Assembly (NCBI GenBank): GCA_937928555.1
Contig: CALFWR010000057.1
Location: 1-54,241, forward strand
DNA length: 54,241 nucleotides
Direction of reading: 5' to 3'
DNA from: an uncultured Pirellulaceae bacterium
Lineage (GTDB): Bacteria > Planctomycetota > Planctomycetia > Pirellulales > Pirellulaceae
In this document: in pieces, positions 44,654-53,221 of the stretch
How the letters are laid out: every line of letters starts with the position of its first letter
How positions within the stretch are numbered: the first letter of the stretch is position 1
Translations under genes and position numbers: made by a program
Notes under the pieces: model-generated
Told to the model about the DNA's origin: nothing
Databases searched by the model: none
Seen by the model: the letters and a program-made list of their open reading frames with translations, nothing else

Positions 44654-45478
44654 ATGAAACTAATCGGATACGCATTTGAAAAAACCGGACGGGTTGATTT
44701 TTCCCGCGAGGACAATCCTTGGGCGTTTCAGCGTATCGATAGTGATATGAAAGCCAGCCAAAAGGATCGGATCGTTGTTGATCCAAAACAGGCACCCGTT
44801 GAGCTTCGCAGTGCGGATGTCAACGAATCGGTGCCGACATGGATGGCAGAAGTTGAAACGTTGATGTTGACGGCGGAGCGTTTGATTTTGCAGTATAAAG
44901 AGCCCGGAATTTTACGGTTTCGCCTTGCCACTCATGATGCGAAACAGCATCGCCAGTTCATCACGATCGGGCATCAGGACGAAGCGACGCTTTACGCTGC
45001 AGAGAATTGGCAAAACATTCGATACCTTTTCGCTCATCGTCGCGACATCATTCACTTTGACGTGACGACGATGATCACCAACAAGCTAGGCCAGGGTGCC
45101 GATGAAAAAGGGACCTCGCGGGTCGAACTGGCCACGCGGATGGACTTCGTCGACGATGAGTTTCGGATTACTTTTGACAGTTCGGGGTACAATGCTTCGA
45201 CGCAAGTGGTTGAATGGCGCGGGACGGTGGCCGAAGGGGATATCGGACGTTTTGCACCGGACAACAGTTTTATCACCCTGTTGCTTGGCCAGGTTCGGCG
45301 GCCGTTTACTTTTTTGCACGAAGATCGTCAGGAGTTTCGCAATCACTCGTACACCTTCCATGGCGACAAGATGGAGGGTTTGCTCAGACGGGTCATTCGG
45401 CAGAAGCTGAAGTTGCTTGAGGACGCCAGGGTTGATGCCCAAGGGCAAGAGCCGGAGCCGGATTCCGATTTGGAGTAG
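44654..45478 (+). CDS. Hypothetical protein
   Basis: 274 residues from the ATG at 44654; the frame is open upstream to a TTG at 44582, just outside MITE copy F. No signal peptide or membrane helix. Predominantly soluble, with an acidic C-terminal tail (EPEPDSDLE). Notable stretches: MKLIGYAFEKTGRVDFSREDNPWAFQRI, ENWQNIRYLFAHRRDIIHFDVTT, LLLGQVRRPFTFLHEDRQEF. I recognise no family. It is flanked on both sides by MITE copies F and G and is probably monocistronic. Codon use is like that of neighbouring planctomycete genes, so it seems a genuine resident gene. Confidence 0.75.
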   Translation: MKLIGYAFEKTGRVDFSREDNPWAFQRIDSDMKASQKDRIVVDPKQAPVELRSADVNESVPTWMAEVETLMLTAERLILQYKEPGILRFRLATHDAKQHRQFITIGHQDEATLYAAENWQNIRYLFAHRRDIIHFDVTTMITNKLGQGADEKGTSRVELATRMDFVDDEFRITFDSSGYNASTQVVEWRGTVAEGDIGRFAPDNSFITLLLGQVRRPFTFLHEDRQEFRNHSYTFHGDKMEGLLRRVIRQKLKLLEDARVDAQGQEPEPDSDLE

Positions 45479-45495
45479 GTTCGCTGGGGTTTTAG

Positions 45496-45682
45496 CACAG
45501 ATTATTCACGACGACGGGCGTTAATTCTACGTCTGGCTAACGGGAGCAAAGGAAAAGCTGAATTTCAACAAGAAATGTGAATCATTCGGTAGGTGAAAGC
45601 CACAGCGATTGTTTTATCGCATCAGAGTAACCGATCACTGTCTCAACTGATTCGGACGCCCACGCCTCGTGAATAATCCGGG
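45496..45682 (+). mobile_element. 187-bp MITE, copy G
   Basis: 187 bp. The left end is diverged (CACAGATTATTCACGA); the right end is intact. A perfect 5-bp duplication TTTAG flanks it (45491-45495, 45683-45687), starting 12 bp after the stop codon of the gene at 44654. Confidence 0.92.
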
Positions 45683-45752
45683 TTTAGGTACTGATGAGTT
45701 GTGAATTTGCGCAGCGGTTTGGTGGTTGCAGACGTTTCTGTTCGCAGAGGGA

Positions 45753-45818
45753 GAGGGCCGAAAGCGCCGAAAGCCCTCACTACGGAGTGTGCAAAGGAAG
45801 AGAGGGCCGAAAGCCCTC
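45753..45818. repeat. Two REP-like hairpins (GAGGGC...GCCCTC)
   Basis: GAGGGC (45753-45758) pairs with GCCCTC (45773-45778), with a loop that duplicates CGAAAGC-type sequence. A second compact copy is at 45802-45818. Both are followed by ACTAC or ACCAC like the hairpin at 15858. Confidence 0.62.
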
Positions 45819-45835
45819 ACCACCACCGGTTGCGA

Positions 45836-45969
45836 CTAGTGGTCTGTCAGCATTAAAAATTAGGATTGTTCAGATCAGCCGTTTGGGCGTTAGCCCCGGT
45901 TTTTCGTTTCGGAACCGTGGCTATCGCCAAAACGGCTAACCCTGAAATCCAATGCTGACACTCCACTAG
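45836..45969. mobile_element. 134-bp foldback MITE bounded by CTAG
   Basis: The ends CTAGTGGTCTGTCAGCATT and AATGCTGACACTCCACTAG are inverted repeats (17 of 19 match). An inner 25-bp arm (AGCCGTTTGGGCGTTAGCCC and its partner AGCCGTTTTGGCGATAGCCA) also pairs, so the whole unit folds back on itself. If the outer CTAG is a 4-bp target duplication, the element proper is 126 bp. The right CTAG supplies the TAG stop of the downstream minus-strand gene. Confidence 0.75.
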
Positions 45970-46886
45970 TTCTGATCCAGAGTGCAGATGCCTACGGCTT
46001 GCTTGAGTGAGCCGATTTTGTCTTCGCGTTTGGGAATAAATTCCTGAGCCACATAGCCATCGAAACCGGTTTTTTGAATCGCACGCATGATCGCCGGATA
46101 ATTCAGCTCTTGCGTTTCGTCGATTTCGCCGCGACCGGGAACGCCGCCGGTGTGGTAGTGACTGACGTGGTCCTTGATTTTGCCGATCGTGGAAATGACG
46201 TCGCCTTCCATAATCTGCATGTGATAGATGTCGTAGAGAAGCTTGAATCGCTCCGAGCCAACCAGCTTGCATAGCTCGACTCCCCATGCGGAGTGGTCGC
46301 ACATGTAATCGACATGACCGCCCTGCTTGCTGTTGAGCAGTTCCATCGTGATCGTGACGCCGTGTTTTTCGGCGATGGGCATGAGTTGCTTGAGCCCGAT
46401 GGCGCAGTTCTTCATGCCTTGTTCGTCATCAAGCCCGTCGCGGTTTCCGGAAAAGCAGATGATGTTGTCGAGGCCAATCGCTTTGGTTTCCTTGATCCGC
46501 TTTTCGTACGCCCCGAGCAATGCTTTGTGGTGTTCTACCCGATTCCAGGCTTTGGTGATTTTGCCGACCGTGACGCCGGCTTCTGTTTTGACGGTCGGGA
46601 ATCCGATCAAGGCACACGTCAGGCCATGCTCCTGAACGACTTTTGCGTCCGCTGGAGAAAGAAGCTCAATTGAACGCAGGCCAAATTCTTTTCCGGCGGT
46701 ACAGAGATCAACCAAAGAGATGCCTTTGTAGCACCATTTACAAACCGAATGGTTGATGGCGATTTCAGGTGCAGCGGCATCAGCAGCCATCAGCCTTTCG
46801 CCAAGTGAGACTGCGACAGCGGAAATGGCGGCGGTTTTCGCAGATGTGCGGATGAACTGCCGACGGTTGGTGAAAGAATTGCTCAT
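45966..46886 (-). CDS. Tat-exported TIM-barrel sugar isomerase/hydroxypyruvate isomerase-like protein
   Basis: 306 residues from the ATG at 46886; an ATG at 46955 would add a stretch without signal. Tat-type signal: NRRQFIRTSAKTAAISAVAVSLG. The AP-endonuclease/xylose-isomerase-like TIM barrel follows: SLVDLCTAGKEFGLRSIELL, a mid-segment ITMELLNSKQGGHVDYMCDH with metal-ligand Glu, FKLLYDIYHMQIMEGDVI with Asp/His, VSHYHTGGVPGRGEIDETQELNYPAI, and a C-terminal GYVAQEFIPK. The order and motifs resemble hydroxypyruvate isomerase (Hyi) family proteins, but an exported one with unknown substrate. The final TAG lies in the CTAG end of the foldback element. MITE copy H lies 69 bp upstream. Confidence 0.9.
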   Translation of the reverse strand: MSNSFTNRRQFIRTSAKTAAISAVAVSLGERLMAADAAAPEIAINHSVCKWCYKGISLVDLCTAGKEFGLRSIELLSPADAKVVQEHGLTCALIGFPTVKTEAGVTVGKITKAWNRVEHHKALLGAYEKRIKETKAIGLDNIICFSGNRDGLDDEQGMKNCAIGLKQLMPIAEKHGVTITMELLNSKQGGHVDYMCDHSAWGVELCKLVGSERFKLLYDIYHMQIMEGDVISTIGKIKDHVSHYHTGGVPGRGEIDETQELNYPAIMRAIQKTGFDGYVAQEFIPKREDKIGSLKQAVGICTLDQN

Positions 46887-46955
46887 GATGAATCCGGATG
46901 GAAAGAAATAACGGCTTGCCAGTCGGATTATCGTCTCGCAGAGTGCGCCGATCAA

Positions 46956-47141
46956 CCCGGATTATTCATGACGACGGGCGTTGATTCTACGTTTGGCCAA
47001 CAGAAGCAAGGGAAAAACTGAATTTCAACAAAAATGTGAATCATTCGGTGGGTGAAAGCCACAGCGATCGTTTCATCGCATAAGAGTGACCGATCACTGT
47101 CGGAACTGATTCTGACGCCCACGCCTCGTGAATAATCCGGG
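46956..47141 (+). mobile_element. 186-bp MITE, copy H
   Basis: One base shorter than the 187-bp standard. Left end CCCGGATTATTCATGA, right end TCGTGAATAATCCGGG. A perfect 5-bp duplication ATCAA flanks it (46951-46955, 47142-47146). It lies in the upstream region of the isomerase-like gene. Confidence 0.94.
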
Positions 47142-47175
47142 ATCAAGTAGCGCAGAAAAAAGCCCGGAGTTGGAC

Positions 47176-47472
47176 TTATGCGGCGGAGCGATCAAGGTAC
47201 GCCGGCCGTGCAGACATCTGCAAGTCCCGCGTCAGGTCGTCAAGGTCGATCTGGTCGTCGATCGATGCCTTTATCAAGCGATTTCGTAGTGCAGGATGAC
47301 TCACAGAAACGTACGACGTCTGAAGATCTTCACCCGACGCTACATCAAACAGAAATTCCGGCAATCCAATCGGATGCATTTCGGTCCAGTAGTGGTTCCC
47401 CATCGGGTACTGGTCACAGGCCGGCGCCGCCGCGATCACAAGATCATCTCGAAAAAGAACTGCCATCAGCAT
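47176..47472 (-). CDS. Small hypothetical protein
   Basis: 98 residues, starting MLMAVLFRDDLVIAAAPACDQYP. No signal peptide, membrane helix or recognised motif; the C-terminal half is charged and probably helical (IDDQIDLDDLTRDLQMS). It reads as a normal soluble protein without low-complexity sequence, and no longer frame covers the same DNA, so I consider it more likely real than not. A ~100-bp gap separates it from the next small ORF upstream. Confidence 0.5.
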   Translation of the reverse strand: MLMAVLFRDDLVIAAAPACDQYPMGNHYWTEMHPIGLPEFLFDVASGEDLQTSYVSVSHPALRNRLIKASIDDQIDLDDLTRDLQMSARPAYLDRSAA

Positions 47473-47571
47473 TGGTCGTCTCCGTTACGTTTCGCCGAGA
47501 GTTTCGTTCGGAGAACTATATCAACCAACGGCAAAACAGATGAAGAGGAACATCACCGCTAGCGTGGGAGG

Positions 47572-47757
47572 CTACAGGTAACGTCGAGTGCCGCAGCAGA
47601 TGCACTGTTTCGGATGGAAAACGAGAAATAATCCGAAGCTGGCAACGATTAAAAATCCTCTGACGATCGGCGGAAAGCGGACCGGTGTGTGGATATCTTC
47701 TCGCCAGCAGCTTTTGCAGTGACGGACGAGACTGGATTTGGAGATTTGAGTGGACAT
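47572..47757 (-). CDS. Small zinc-ribbon-like membrane protein
   Basis: 61 residues (MSTQISKSSLVRHCKSCWRED ... RGFLIVASFGLFLVFHPKQCICCGTRRYL). A CxxC near the N-terminus (HCKSC) and a CICC near the C-terminus flank one hydrophobic helix, a layout seen in small planctomycete proteins where the two Cys pairs bind zinc. No strong ribosome binding site is seen. A longer opposing-frame ORF over the same DNA has no recognisable features, and I prefer this one. Function unknown. Confidence 0.45.
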   Translation of the reverse strand: MSTQISKSSLVRHCKSCWREDIHTPVRFPPIVRGFLIVASFGLFLVFHPKQCICCGTRRYL

Positions 47758-48154
47758 AAGGCGAGCGTGCCATTGGGAAGGAGCATCTGAGGTATCGGCG
47801 TTTCTCTGTTGGACACTTGCCGAAGGCGGGAACTACCCTCAATCTCGTATCAGTTGGAGTTTTTGAACGCTGATAAATGTCAGATTGACGTCGCAAACGG
47901 CGTTTCAGAGTCAGCATAATCACTTTGTGACGGTTATTCCGGTGAAATTCCTGTCGTCCGGCTTTCGCGGGATATGGGGTCCGTTTGAGGGATTGCCCGA
48001 ATCGCTGCCGTAATTTCCGATACTCGTTACAATTGCAGGCCAAAATTTCAGCCAGGTCGAAATCCAGACTTTGCCGATTCAAAATAGCTTGATGGCCTTT
48101 GCCTGTGTCCACCAAGCCAACGGGTTCATGATGAACACCGACGGAGATTCACCT
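47758..48154. other. 397-bp intergenic region
   Basis: Upstream region of the large acyl ligase-oxoamine synthase gene. Open plus-strand frame from 48071 without a good ribosome binding site. No repeat copy or terminator was identified. Confidence 0.35.
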
Positions 48155-51100
48155 GTGAACGAACAAGAAAATCTGCTTCATCCTTACTCGCCGCCAGAGA
48201 CGAATTTTCTGGAACGTCTGAGGTATTGGGCTGCCGCCACTCCGGACCGGGTTGCCTACCGGTACCTTGATCAGGGAGAGCACGAAGTCGAATCGATGAC
48301 TTTCGCGGACCTCGACAAGGATTCGCGGGCCGTCGCTGCGCAGTTGGTGCTAAAAGGGTTTGTGGGCAAGCGAGCGGTCCTGATGTATCCGCCGGGATTG
48401 GATTTCATTCGAGCCTTTTTGGGTTGTCATTATGCAGGCGTCGTTCCGGTTCCCGCGTATCCACCGCGTCGCAACCGTAACATGGGCCGGGTAAATTCGA
48501 TTTCGGAAAATTGCCGCGCTGCCGTTGCGCTGACCAATCGATCGGTTATCGAAAGGTCTAGGCACTGGCTGGAGGCCGCTCCGGCGCTTGCGAAGATTGA
48601 ATGGATCGCCACCGAAGAAATTCCCAGCGAGCTTTCCGATGATTGGGTTGCTCCCAAGATCGCTTCTTCGGACGTTGGATTGATTCAGTACACATCCGGT
48701 TCGACGGGCACTCCCAAAGGGGTTGTGCTTTCGCACTACAACATCATTTCGAACTGTCGCATGATCACCCGTGCGTTCGAGGTCAACAATGCGACGATTG
48801 CGTGTAGTTGGCTTCCTGCTTATCACGACATGGGTTTGATCGGTGGAATCCTGAATCCGCTTTATCTCGGTGCGACGCAGGTGGTCATGTCACCGGTCGC
48901 GTTTTTGACGCAACCACTTCGTTGGCTTAAAGCGGTCTCGAAGTATCGCTGCACCGTGACCGGCGGTCCGAACTTTGCCTACGCGTGGTGTACGACAAAA
49001 ATTAAACCCGATCAGTGCGAAGGCTTGGACCTGTCGAGTTGGCAAGTCGCATTCAATGGTGCCGAACCGGTTCGCTCGGATGTGATCGACGCGTTCAACC
49101 GCAAGTTTGGACCTTTTGGATTCAATCCCAAAGCCCACTATCCGTGCTATGGCATGGCGGAAACGACGCTGATTGTTACCGGTGGTTCGCGATTGGATGC
49201 TCCTGTTGTTCGTTCGTTCGACCGCAACGAACTGGTCCAGCACCGGGTCAAGGAAGTGGCAAAAGAAGACCCCAAAGCCCGCGATCTGGTGGGCTGCGGG
49301 CAGATCCTTGCCGAAGAAGACGTCCGCATTGTGCATCCCGAGAACCGCAACACGTTGCCGGACGACGAAATTGGAGAGATCTGGATCAACAGCCCCAGTT
49401 GCGGCAATGGTTACTTTGAGCGGCCCGAATTCAGCGAAGAGATTTTTCGCGCGCGGCTGATTCCGGACAATGGCAAGAACTACGTCCGATCGGGTGACCT
49501 TGGGTTTATGCACAATGGCGAGCTGTACGTTGCGGGTCGGCTCAAGGACATGATCATTGTTCGCGGGGTCAACCGCTACCCGCAGGATATCGAAGCGACC
49601 GTTGAGGGCTGTCATCCGCAAACACGCTCCGGTGGTGCCGCTGCGTTTGCGTTGACACGCTGGGACCGTGAGCACTTGGTGATCGTCTGTGAGGTTGACC
49701 GGGGGAAGAAAAATCAGTCATGGGATGACGTGTTTGAAGCGATCCGAACTTCGGTCGTCGAAGAGCATGAGCTTCCGCCGGATGCGGTGGTTTTGGTCCG
49801 TGGTCACAGTATCCCCAAAACGTCCAGCGGAAAAGTTCAACGCCACGCGTGCAAGGGTGACTTTGAAAGCAAGAACCTGAACGTGGTTGCCGAATGGGTT
49901 TCGTGGGACCAAGGTCAGCAGGCTACCGTTGCCGAAACAGAACTGCCCGAGGCGGCGCTGCTGGGGCCCGATGGGCTGTCGCGGGTCGTGGTGCAGTCGG
50001 TGATCAATGTTGTCCGGCAAGTTGCTGGTAACCGTGCGGACGTCGTCGATGTGGACACCAATATCGTCCACATTGGGCTCGATTCGGTCGAGCGTCTGGA
50101 CATCGCACATACGCTTGAAGAGACCTTTGGTGGACGGCTTCCCGAAGACGTCTTGCAGGAGATCGAAACGGTTCGCGATGTTGCCGCCGCGATTCAGGAG
50201 CACATTGGCATCGAACCGGCCAACGGAAAACCTCTGGCAGGTCGTGGCAGCAAAGCCCGGATCAGCGGACCGATTCCTGATTCGTACTTCAAACTCGAAA
50301 GCTTTCCCGAGTACGTTCAGCTTAACGAGCAGCAGAAAACGCTCGAGTCATCCGGAGTCCGCAATCCGTTTTTCAGTGTTCACGAAGGCCGCGTTGACAA
50401 CATGACGCGAATCGAAGGCCGTGAGCTAATTTCGTACGCCAGCTACAATTACCTTGGCCTTAGCGGGCACCCGGATGTGAACGCGTCGGCCAAAGAAGCG
50501 ATCGACCAATTCGGCACTTCGGTGTCTGCCAGTCGCATTGTGTCGGGGGAAAAGACGATCCACAAAGAGCTTGAGCATGAACTTGCGGAGTTTCTTGGGG
50601 TCGAAGACGTGATGACCTTTCCTGGTGGGCACGCGACCAACGAGACGATTATCGGCCACCTAGTCGGGGCTCAGGATCTGATCGTGCATGATGCCTTTGC
50701 CCATAACAGCATCGTTCAAGGTGCGATTCTTTCGGGGGCTCGGCGACGTCCCTTCAAACACAACGACTGGAGAGACCTGTTCGAGATCCTCAAGTCCTGC
50801 CGGCGTGACTTCCGTCGGGTTCTGATTGCCGTCGAAGGCCTCTACAGCATGGACGGCGACTATCCGGATCTGCCTCGGTTTGTCGAAATCAAGGACCGGT
50901 TCAAAGCCTGGTTGTATGTTGACGAAGCCCACTCGATTGGAACTTTGGGCGACACCGGTCGCGGCATTGGCGAGATGTACGGCGTGAAACGCGATCAAGT
51001 GGATTGCTGGATGGGAACGTTAAGCAAGTCCTTTGGCAGTTGCGGGGGGTTCCTCGCGGGAAAGGCGTCGCTGATTGAATTCCTGCGTTACACGACACCG

Positions 51101-51523
51101 GGATTCGTATTTGCTGCCGGGATGCCGCCAGCGAACGCCGGTGCTGCGTTGGGTTCGTTGCGGATGCTCAAGAAAAACCCGGGGCTGGTGACACAGCTTC
51201 AGGGGAATTCAAAACTATTCCTGGAACTCGCTCAGGAAGCCGGAATCGATACCGGAATTGCGATGGGGACGCCGATCATTCCAATCATTTGTGGCCACAA
51301 TTCGTTGGCTTTGTTGCTTTCAGAGGCCCTCTACAATCGCGGCATCAATGCCCAGCCGATTCTCTACCCTGCCGTTCCACAGGAAGAGACGCGCGTGCGG
51401 ATCTTTATGACGGCCAGCCACACTGAAAAGCAGATTCGGGAGTCGGTCGAGATTCTTGCAGAAGAGTGGCACAAAATCGTTCGCGGAAAAGGAACCGGTT
51501 CGCTGGTGGGTGCGGCGACGTAA
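48155..51523 (+). CDS. Fused fatty acyl-AMP ligase, acyl carrier protein and alpha-oxoamine synthase
   Basis: 1122 residues from the GTG at 48155, chosen for GGAG 8 nt upstream; ATGs at 48128/48131 or 48071 are alternatives. Domain 1 (~1-590): adenylate-forming enzyme with YTSGSTGTPKGVVLSH (~177-192), WLPAYHDMGLIGG and HYPCYGMAETT, as in fatty acyl-AMP ligases. Domain 2 (~610-700): carrier protein, phosphopantetheine Ser643 in HIGLDSVERLD. Domain 3 (~745-1115): PLP-dependent alpha-oxoamine synthase (KBL/BioF/serine palmitoyltransferase type), with YLGLSGHPDV, YVDEAHSIGTLGDTGRGIGE and catalytic Lys958 in GTLSKSFGSCGGF. Inferred action: activate a fatty acid, load it on the carrier, then condense it with an amino acid, losing CO2, to give a long-chain alpha-amino ketone (sphingoid-like). 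Cytoplasmic. Confidence 0.93.
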   Translation: MNEQENLLHPYSPPETNFLERLRYWAAATPDRVAYRYLDQGEHEVESMTFADLDKDSRAVAAQLVLKGFVGKRAVLMYPPGLDFIRAFLGCHYAGVVPVPAYPPRRNRNMGRVNSISENCRAAVALTNRSVIERSRHWLEAAPALAKIEWIATEEIPSELSDDWVAPKIASSDVGLIQYTSGSTGTPKGVVLSHYNIISNCRMITRAFEVNNATIACSWLPAYHDMGLIGGILNPLYLGATQVVMSPVAFLTQPLRWLKAVSKYRCTVTGGPNFAYAWCTTKIKPDQCEGLDLSSWQVAFNGAEPVRSDVIDAFNRKFGPFGFNPKAHYPCYGMAETTLIVTGGSRLDAPVVRSFDRNELVQHRVKEVAKEDPKARDLVGCGQILAEEDVRIVHPENRNTLPDDEIGEIWINSPSCGNGYFERPEFSEEIFRARLIPDNGKNYVRSGDLGFMHNGELYVAGRLKDMIIVRGVNRYPQDIEATVEGCHPQTRSGGAAAFALTRWDREHLVIVCEVDRGKKNQSWDDVFEAIRTSVVEEHELPPDAVVLVRGHSIPKTSSGKVQRHACKGDFESKNLNVVAEWVSWDQGQQATVAETELPEAALLGPDGLSRVVVQSVINVVRQVAGNRADVVDVDTNIVHIGLDSVERLDIAHTLEETFGGRLPEDVLQEIETVRDVAAAIQEHIGIEPANGKPLAGRGSKARISGPIPDSYFKLESFPEYVQLNEQQKTLESSGVRNPFFSVHEGRVDNMTRIEGRELISYASYNYLGLSGHPDVNASAKEAIDQFGTSVSASRIVSGEKTIHKELEHELAEFLGVEDVMTFPGGHATNETIIGHLVGAQDLIVHDAFAHNSIVQGAILSGARRRPFKHNDWRDLFEILKSCRRDFRRVLIAVEGLYSMDGDYPDLPRFVEIKDRFKAWLYVDEAHSIGTLGDTGRGIGEMYGVKRDQVDCWMGTLSKSFGSCGGFLAGKASLIEFLRYTTPGFVFAAGMPPANAGAALGSLRMLKKNPGLVTQLQGNSKLFLELAQEAGIDTGIAMGTPIIPIICGHNSLALLLSEALYNRGINAQPILYPAVPQEETRVRIFMTASHTEKQIRESVEILAEEWHKIVRGKGTGSLVGAAT

Positions 51524-51579
51524 AACCAGTCGCTGCCCGCAATCGTCTGACGGAAACCTCTCGCAAGAGAGGGCTATTG

Positions 51580-52683
51580 ATGCTTGATTCTTCGCCCCAG
51601 CGTAGTCATTTTCGCCGCAAGCTCCTTGCCTGGTTCGATCGCCATCAGCGTGATCTTCCCTGGCGCAAGGAAAGGACGCCGTATCGGATCTGGGTCAGCG
51701 AGATCATGCTGCAGCAAACGCAAGTCGCGACGGTGATCGATTACTACCTGCGGTTCATGAAGGCTTTCCCGGATGTACAATCGCTCGCGCGAGCCAAAGA
51801 ATCGCGCGTCCTGAAACTCTGGGAGGGGCTTGGCTATTACAGGCGGGCCCGGCAGTTGCACGCTGCGGCCAAAGTGATTTGCGAAAAGCACGGTGGCGTA
51901 TTTCCGGAGACCGTTGAGGACGTTTTGGCTTTGCCAGGAGTCGGCCGCTACACCGCCGGTGCGGTCCTGTCGATTTCTCTTGATCAGCGACTGCCGATTC
52001 TCGAGGGCAATACGCAGCGTTTGTTTGCAAGGCTGATGTTGTTGGAGGAGGACCCCAAAGCCAGTGCCAGTCAAAGGGCGATGTGGTCTTTTTCGGAGTC
52101 GCTATTGCCGCGGAAACGCTGTGGGGATTTCAATCAGGCGTTGATGGAACTGGGAAGCCTGATCTGCCAGCCAAAGTCACCGGGTTGTTTGCTTTGTCCG
52201 GTGGCGAACCACTGTGCCGCGTTTGCCAATGGAAAGCAGGATCAGATTCCCGTTGCCAGCAGGAAGATGAAGTACGAGAACCTTCACGAGGCCGTGCTGT
52301 TGTTGCGACGTCGACGCAAGGGAATCGAGGAGTACCTGGTGAGGCTTTGTGGTGAAGGCGAACGCTGGCAAGGCATGTGGGACTTCCCTCGCTACCCGAT
52401 CGATGCTGCCGACAACAACGTGGTTGAGCAGCTTGGGCGGGCGGCAAAAAATCAATTGGGGATAGAAGTTGAGATCGGCGAGCGTGTCTTTAGCTTCAGG
52501 CATGCAGTGACGAAGTATCGCATTTCCGTTGATGTCTACAATGCGATCGGAACTGGGCGAGTCAAAAAGTCAAAAGCGGGAGAAGCCGTCTGGGGAAATG
52601 CGGCCGACCTGGAATTGCTTCCAATGAGTGCCCCCGCGAGAAAGATAACGAAGATGCGACCGAAGTCACCGACTGGAAAATGA
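51580..52683 (+). CDS. mutY: A/G-specific adenine glycosylase MutY
   Basis: 367 residues from the ATG at 51580, preceded by AGAGAGGGC; the frame is open upstream into the acyl ligase gene. The HhH-GPD glycosylase has WVSEIMLQQTQVATVIDYY (catalytic Glu41), ALPGVGRYTAGAV (HhH) and the Fe-S loop C-x6-C-x2-C-x5-C (CQPKSPGCLLCPVANHC). A C-terminal NUDIX-like 8-oxoG recognition domain follows (WQGMWDFPRYP). It excises A opposite 8-oxoG. One oddity: the catalytic Asp position (D138 in E. coli, ILDGN) reads ILEGN here, Glu142. The gene starts 56 bp after the acyl ligase stop, so cotranscription is likely. Confidence 0.94.
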   Translation: MLDSSPQRSHFRRKLLAWFDRHQRDLPWRKERTPYRIWVSEIMLQQTQVATVIDYYLRFMKAFPDVQSLARAKESRVLKLWEGLGYYRRARQLHAAAKVICEKHGGVFPETVEDVLALPGVGRYTAGAVLSISLDQRLPILEGNTQRLFARLMLLEEDPKASASQRAMWSFSESLLPRKRCGDFNQALMELGSLICQPKSPGCLLCPVANHCAAFANGKQDQIPVASRKMKYENLHEAVLLLRRRRKGIEEYLVRLCGEGERWQGMWDFPRYPIDAADNNVVEQLGRAAKNQLGIEVEIGERVFSFRHAVTKYRISVDVYNAIGTGRVKKSKAGEAVWGNAADLELLPMSAPARKITKMRPKSPTGK

Positions 52684-52803
52684 TTTCGTGATTTCAACAT
52701 GCTGAAGCACCGAGCAAGTTCGACGCAGAACATTGGTGGCTTCTCATTGTTTTTTCCAATATTCTGTGTGGCACCGCGAATTCAATTCGCATCGGGAATT
52801 CAG

Positions 52804-53055
52804 CCCGGATGATTCACGAGGCTTGGGCGTTGATTCCACGTCTGGCCAACGGCAGCAAGGGAAAAGCTGAATTTCAACGAGAAAATTGAGTCATCCAGTA
52901 GATGAAAACCACAGCGATCGTTTCATCGTTTCATCGTTTCATCGTTTCATCGTTTCATCGTTTCATCGTTTCATCGTTTCATCGTTTCATCGCATCAGAG
53001 CCGCAGATTACTGTCTCAACAGATTCTGAAGCCCACGCCTCGTGAATAATCCAGG
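52804..53055 (+). mobile_element. MITE, copy I, expanded by 8-bp tandem repeats
   Basis: 252 bp rather than 187. The excess is nearly all due to nine tandem TTTCATCG units (52921-52992) where other copies have one. Left end CCCGGATGATTCACGA, right end CGTGAATAATCCAGG. Flanks TTCAG and GTGAA differ, but both fit NTNAN. Confidence 0.92.
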
Positions 53056-53111
53056 GTGAATTTCACTCAATGGCTTCCGATTCTTCTGCGGCTGCGCCAT
53101 AACTCCTGCCA

Positions 53112-53187
53112 GCCCGGAGGGCGAAAGATCCCTGCCGGTGGCGTCAGCCACCGGAATCATTGCAAAATGTCTCAAAGCCCGGAGGGC
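53112..53187 (-). repeat. REP unit upstream of the HUH transposase, inverted
   Basis: GCCCGGAGGGC (53112-53122), palindrome CCGGTGGCGTCAGCCACCGG (53135-53154) and a second GCCCGGAGGGC (53177-53187). These are the reverse complements of the units in the downstream array, so the gene is bracketed by REPs in opposite orientation. Confidence 0.9.
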
Positions 53188-53221
53188 GACACATCCGTCA
53201 TCAAATGGAGAACGGGCAACC

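Noticed and set aside
47516..48115. 199-codon minus frame upstream of the acyl ligase gene
   Set aside because: No domain, Arg/Ser-rich shadow-like composition, overlaps the better small zinc-ribbon frame and the ligase 5' region.
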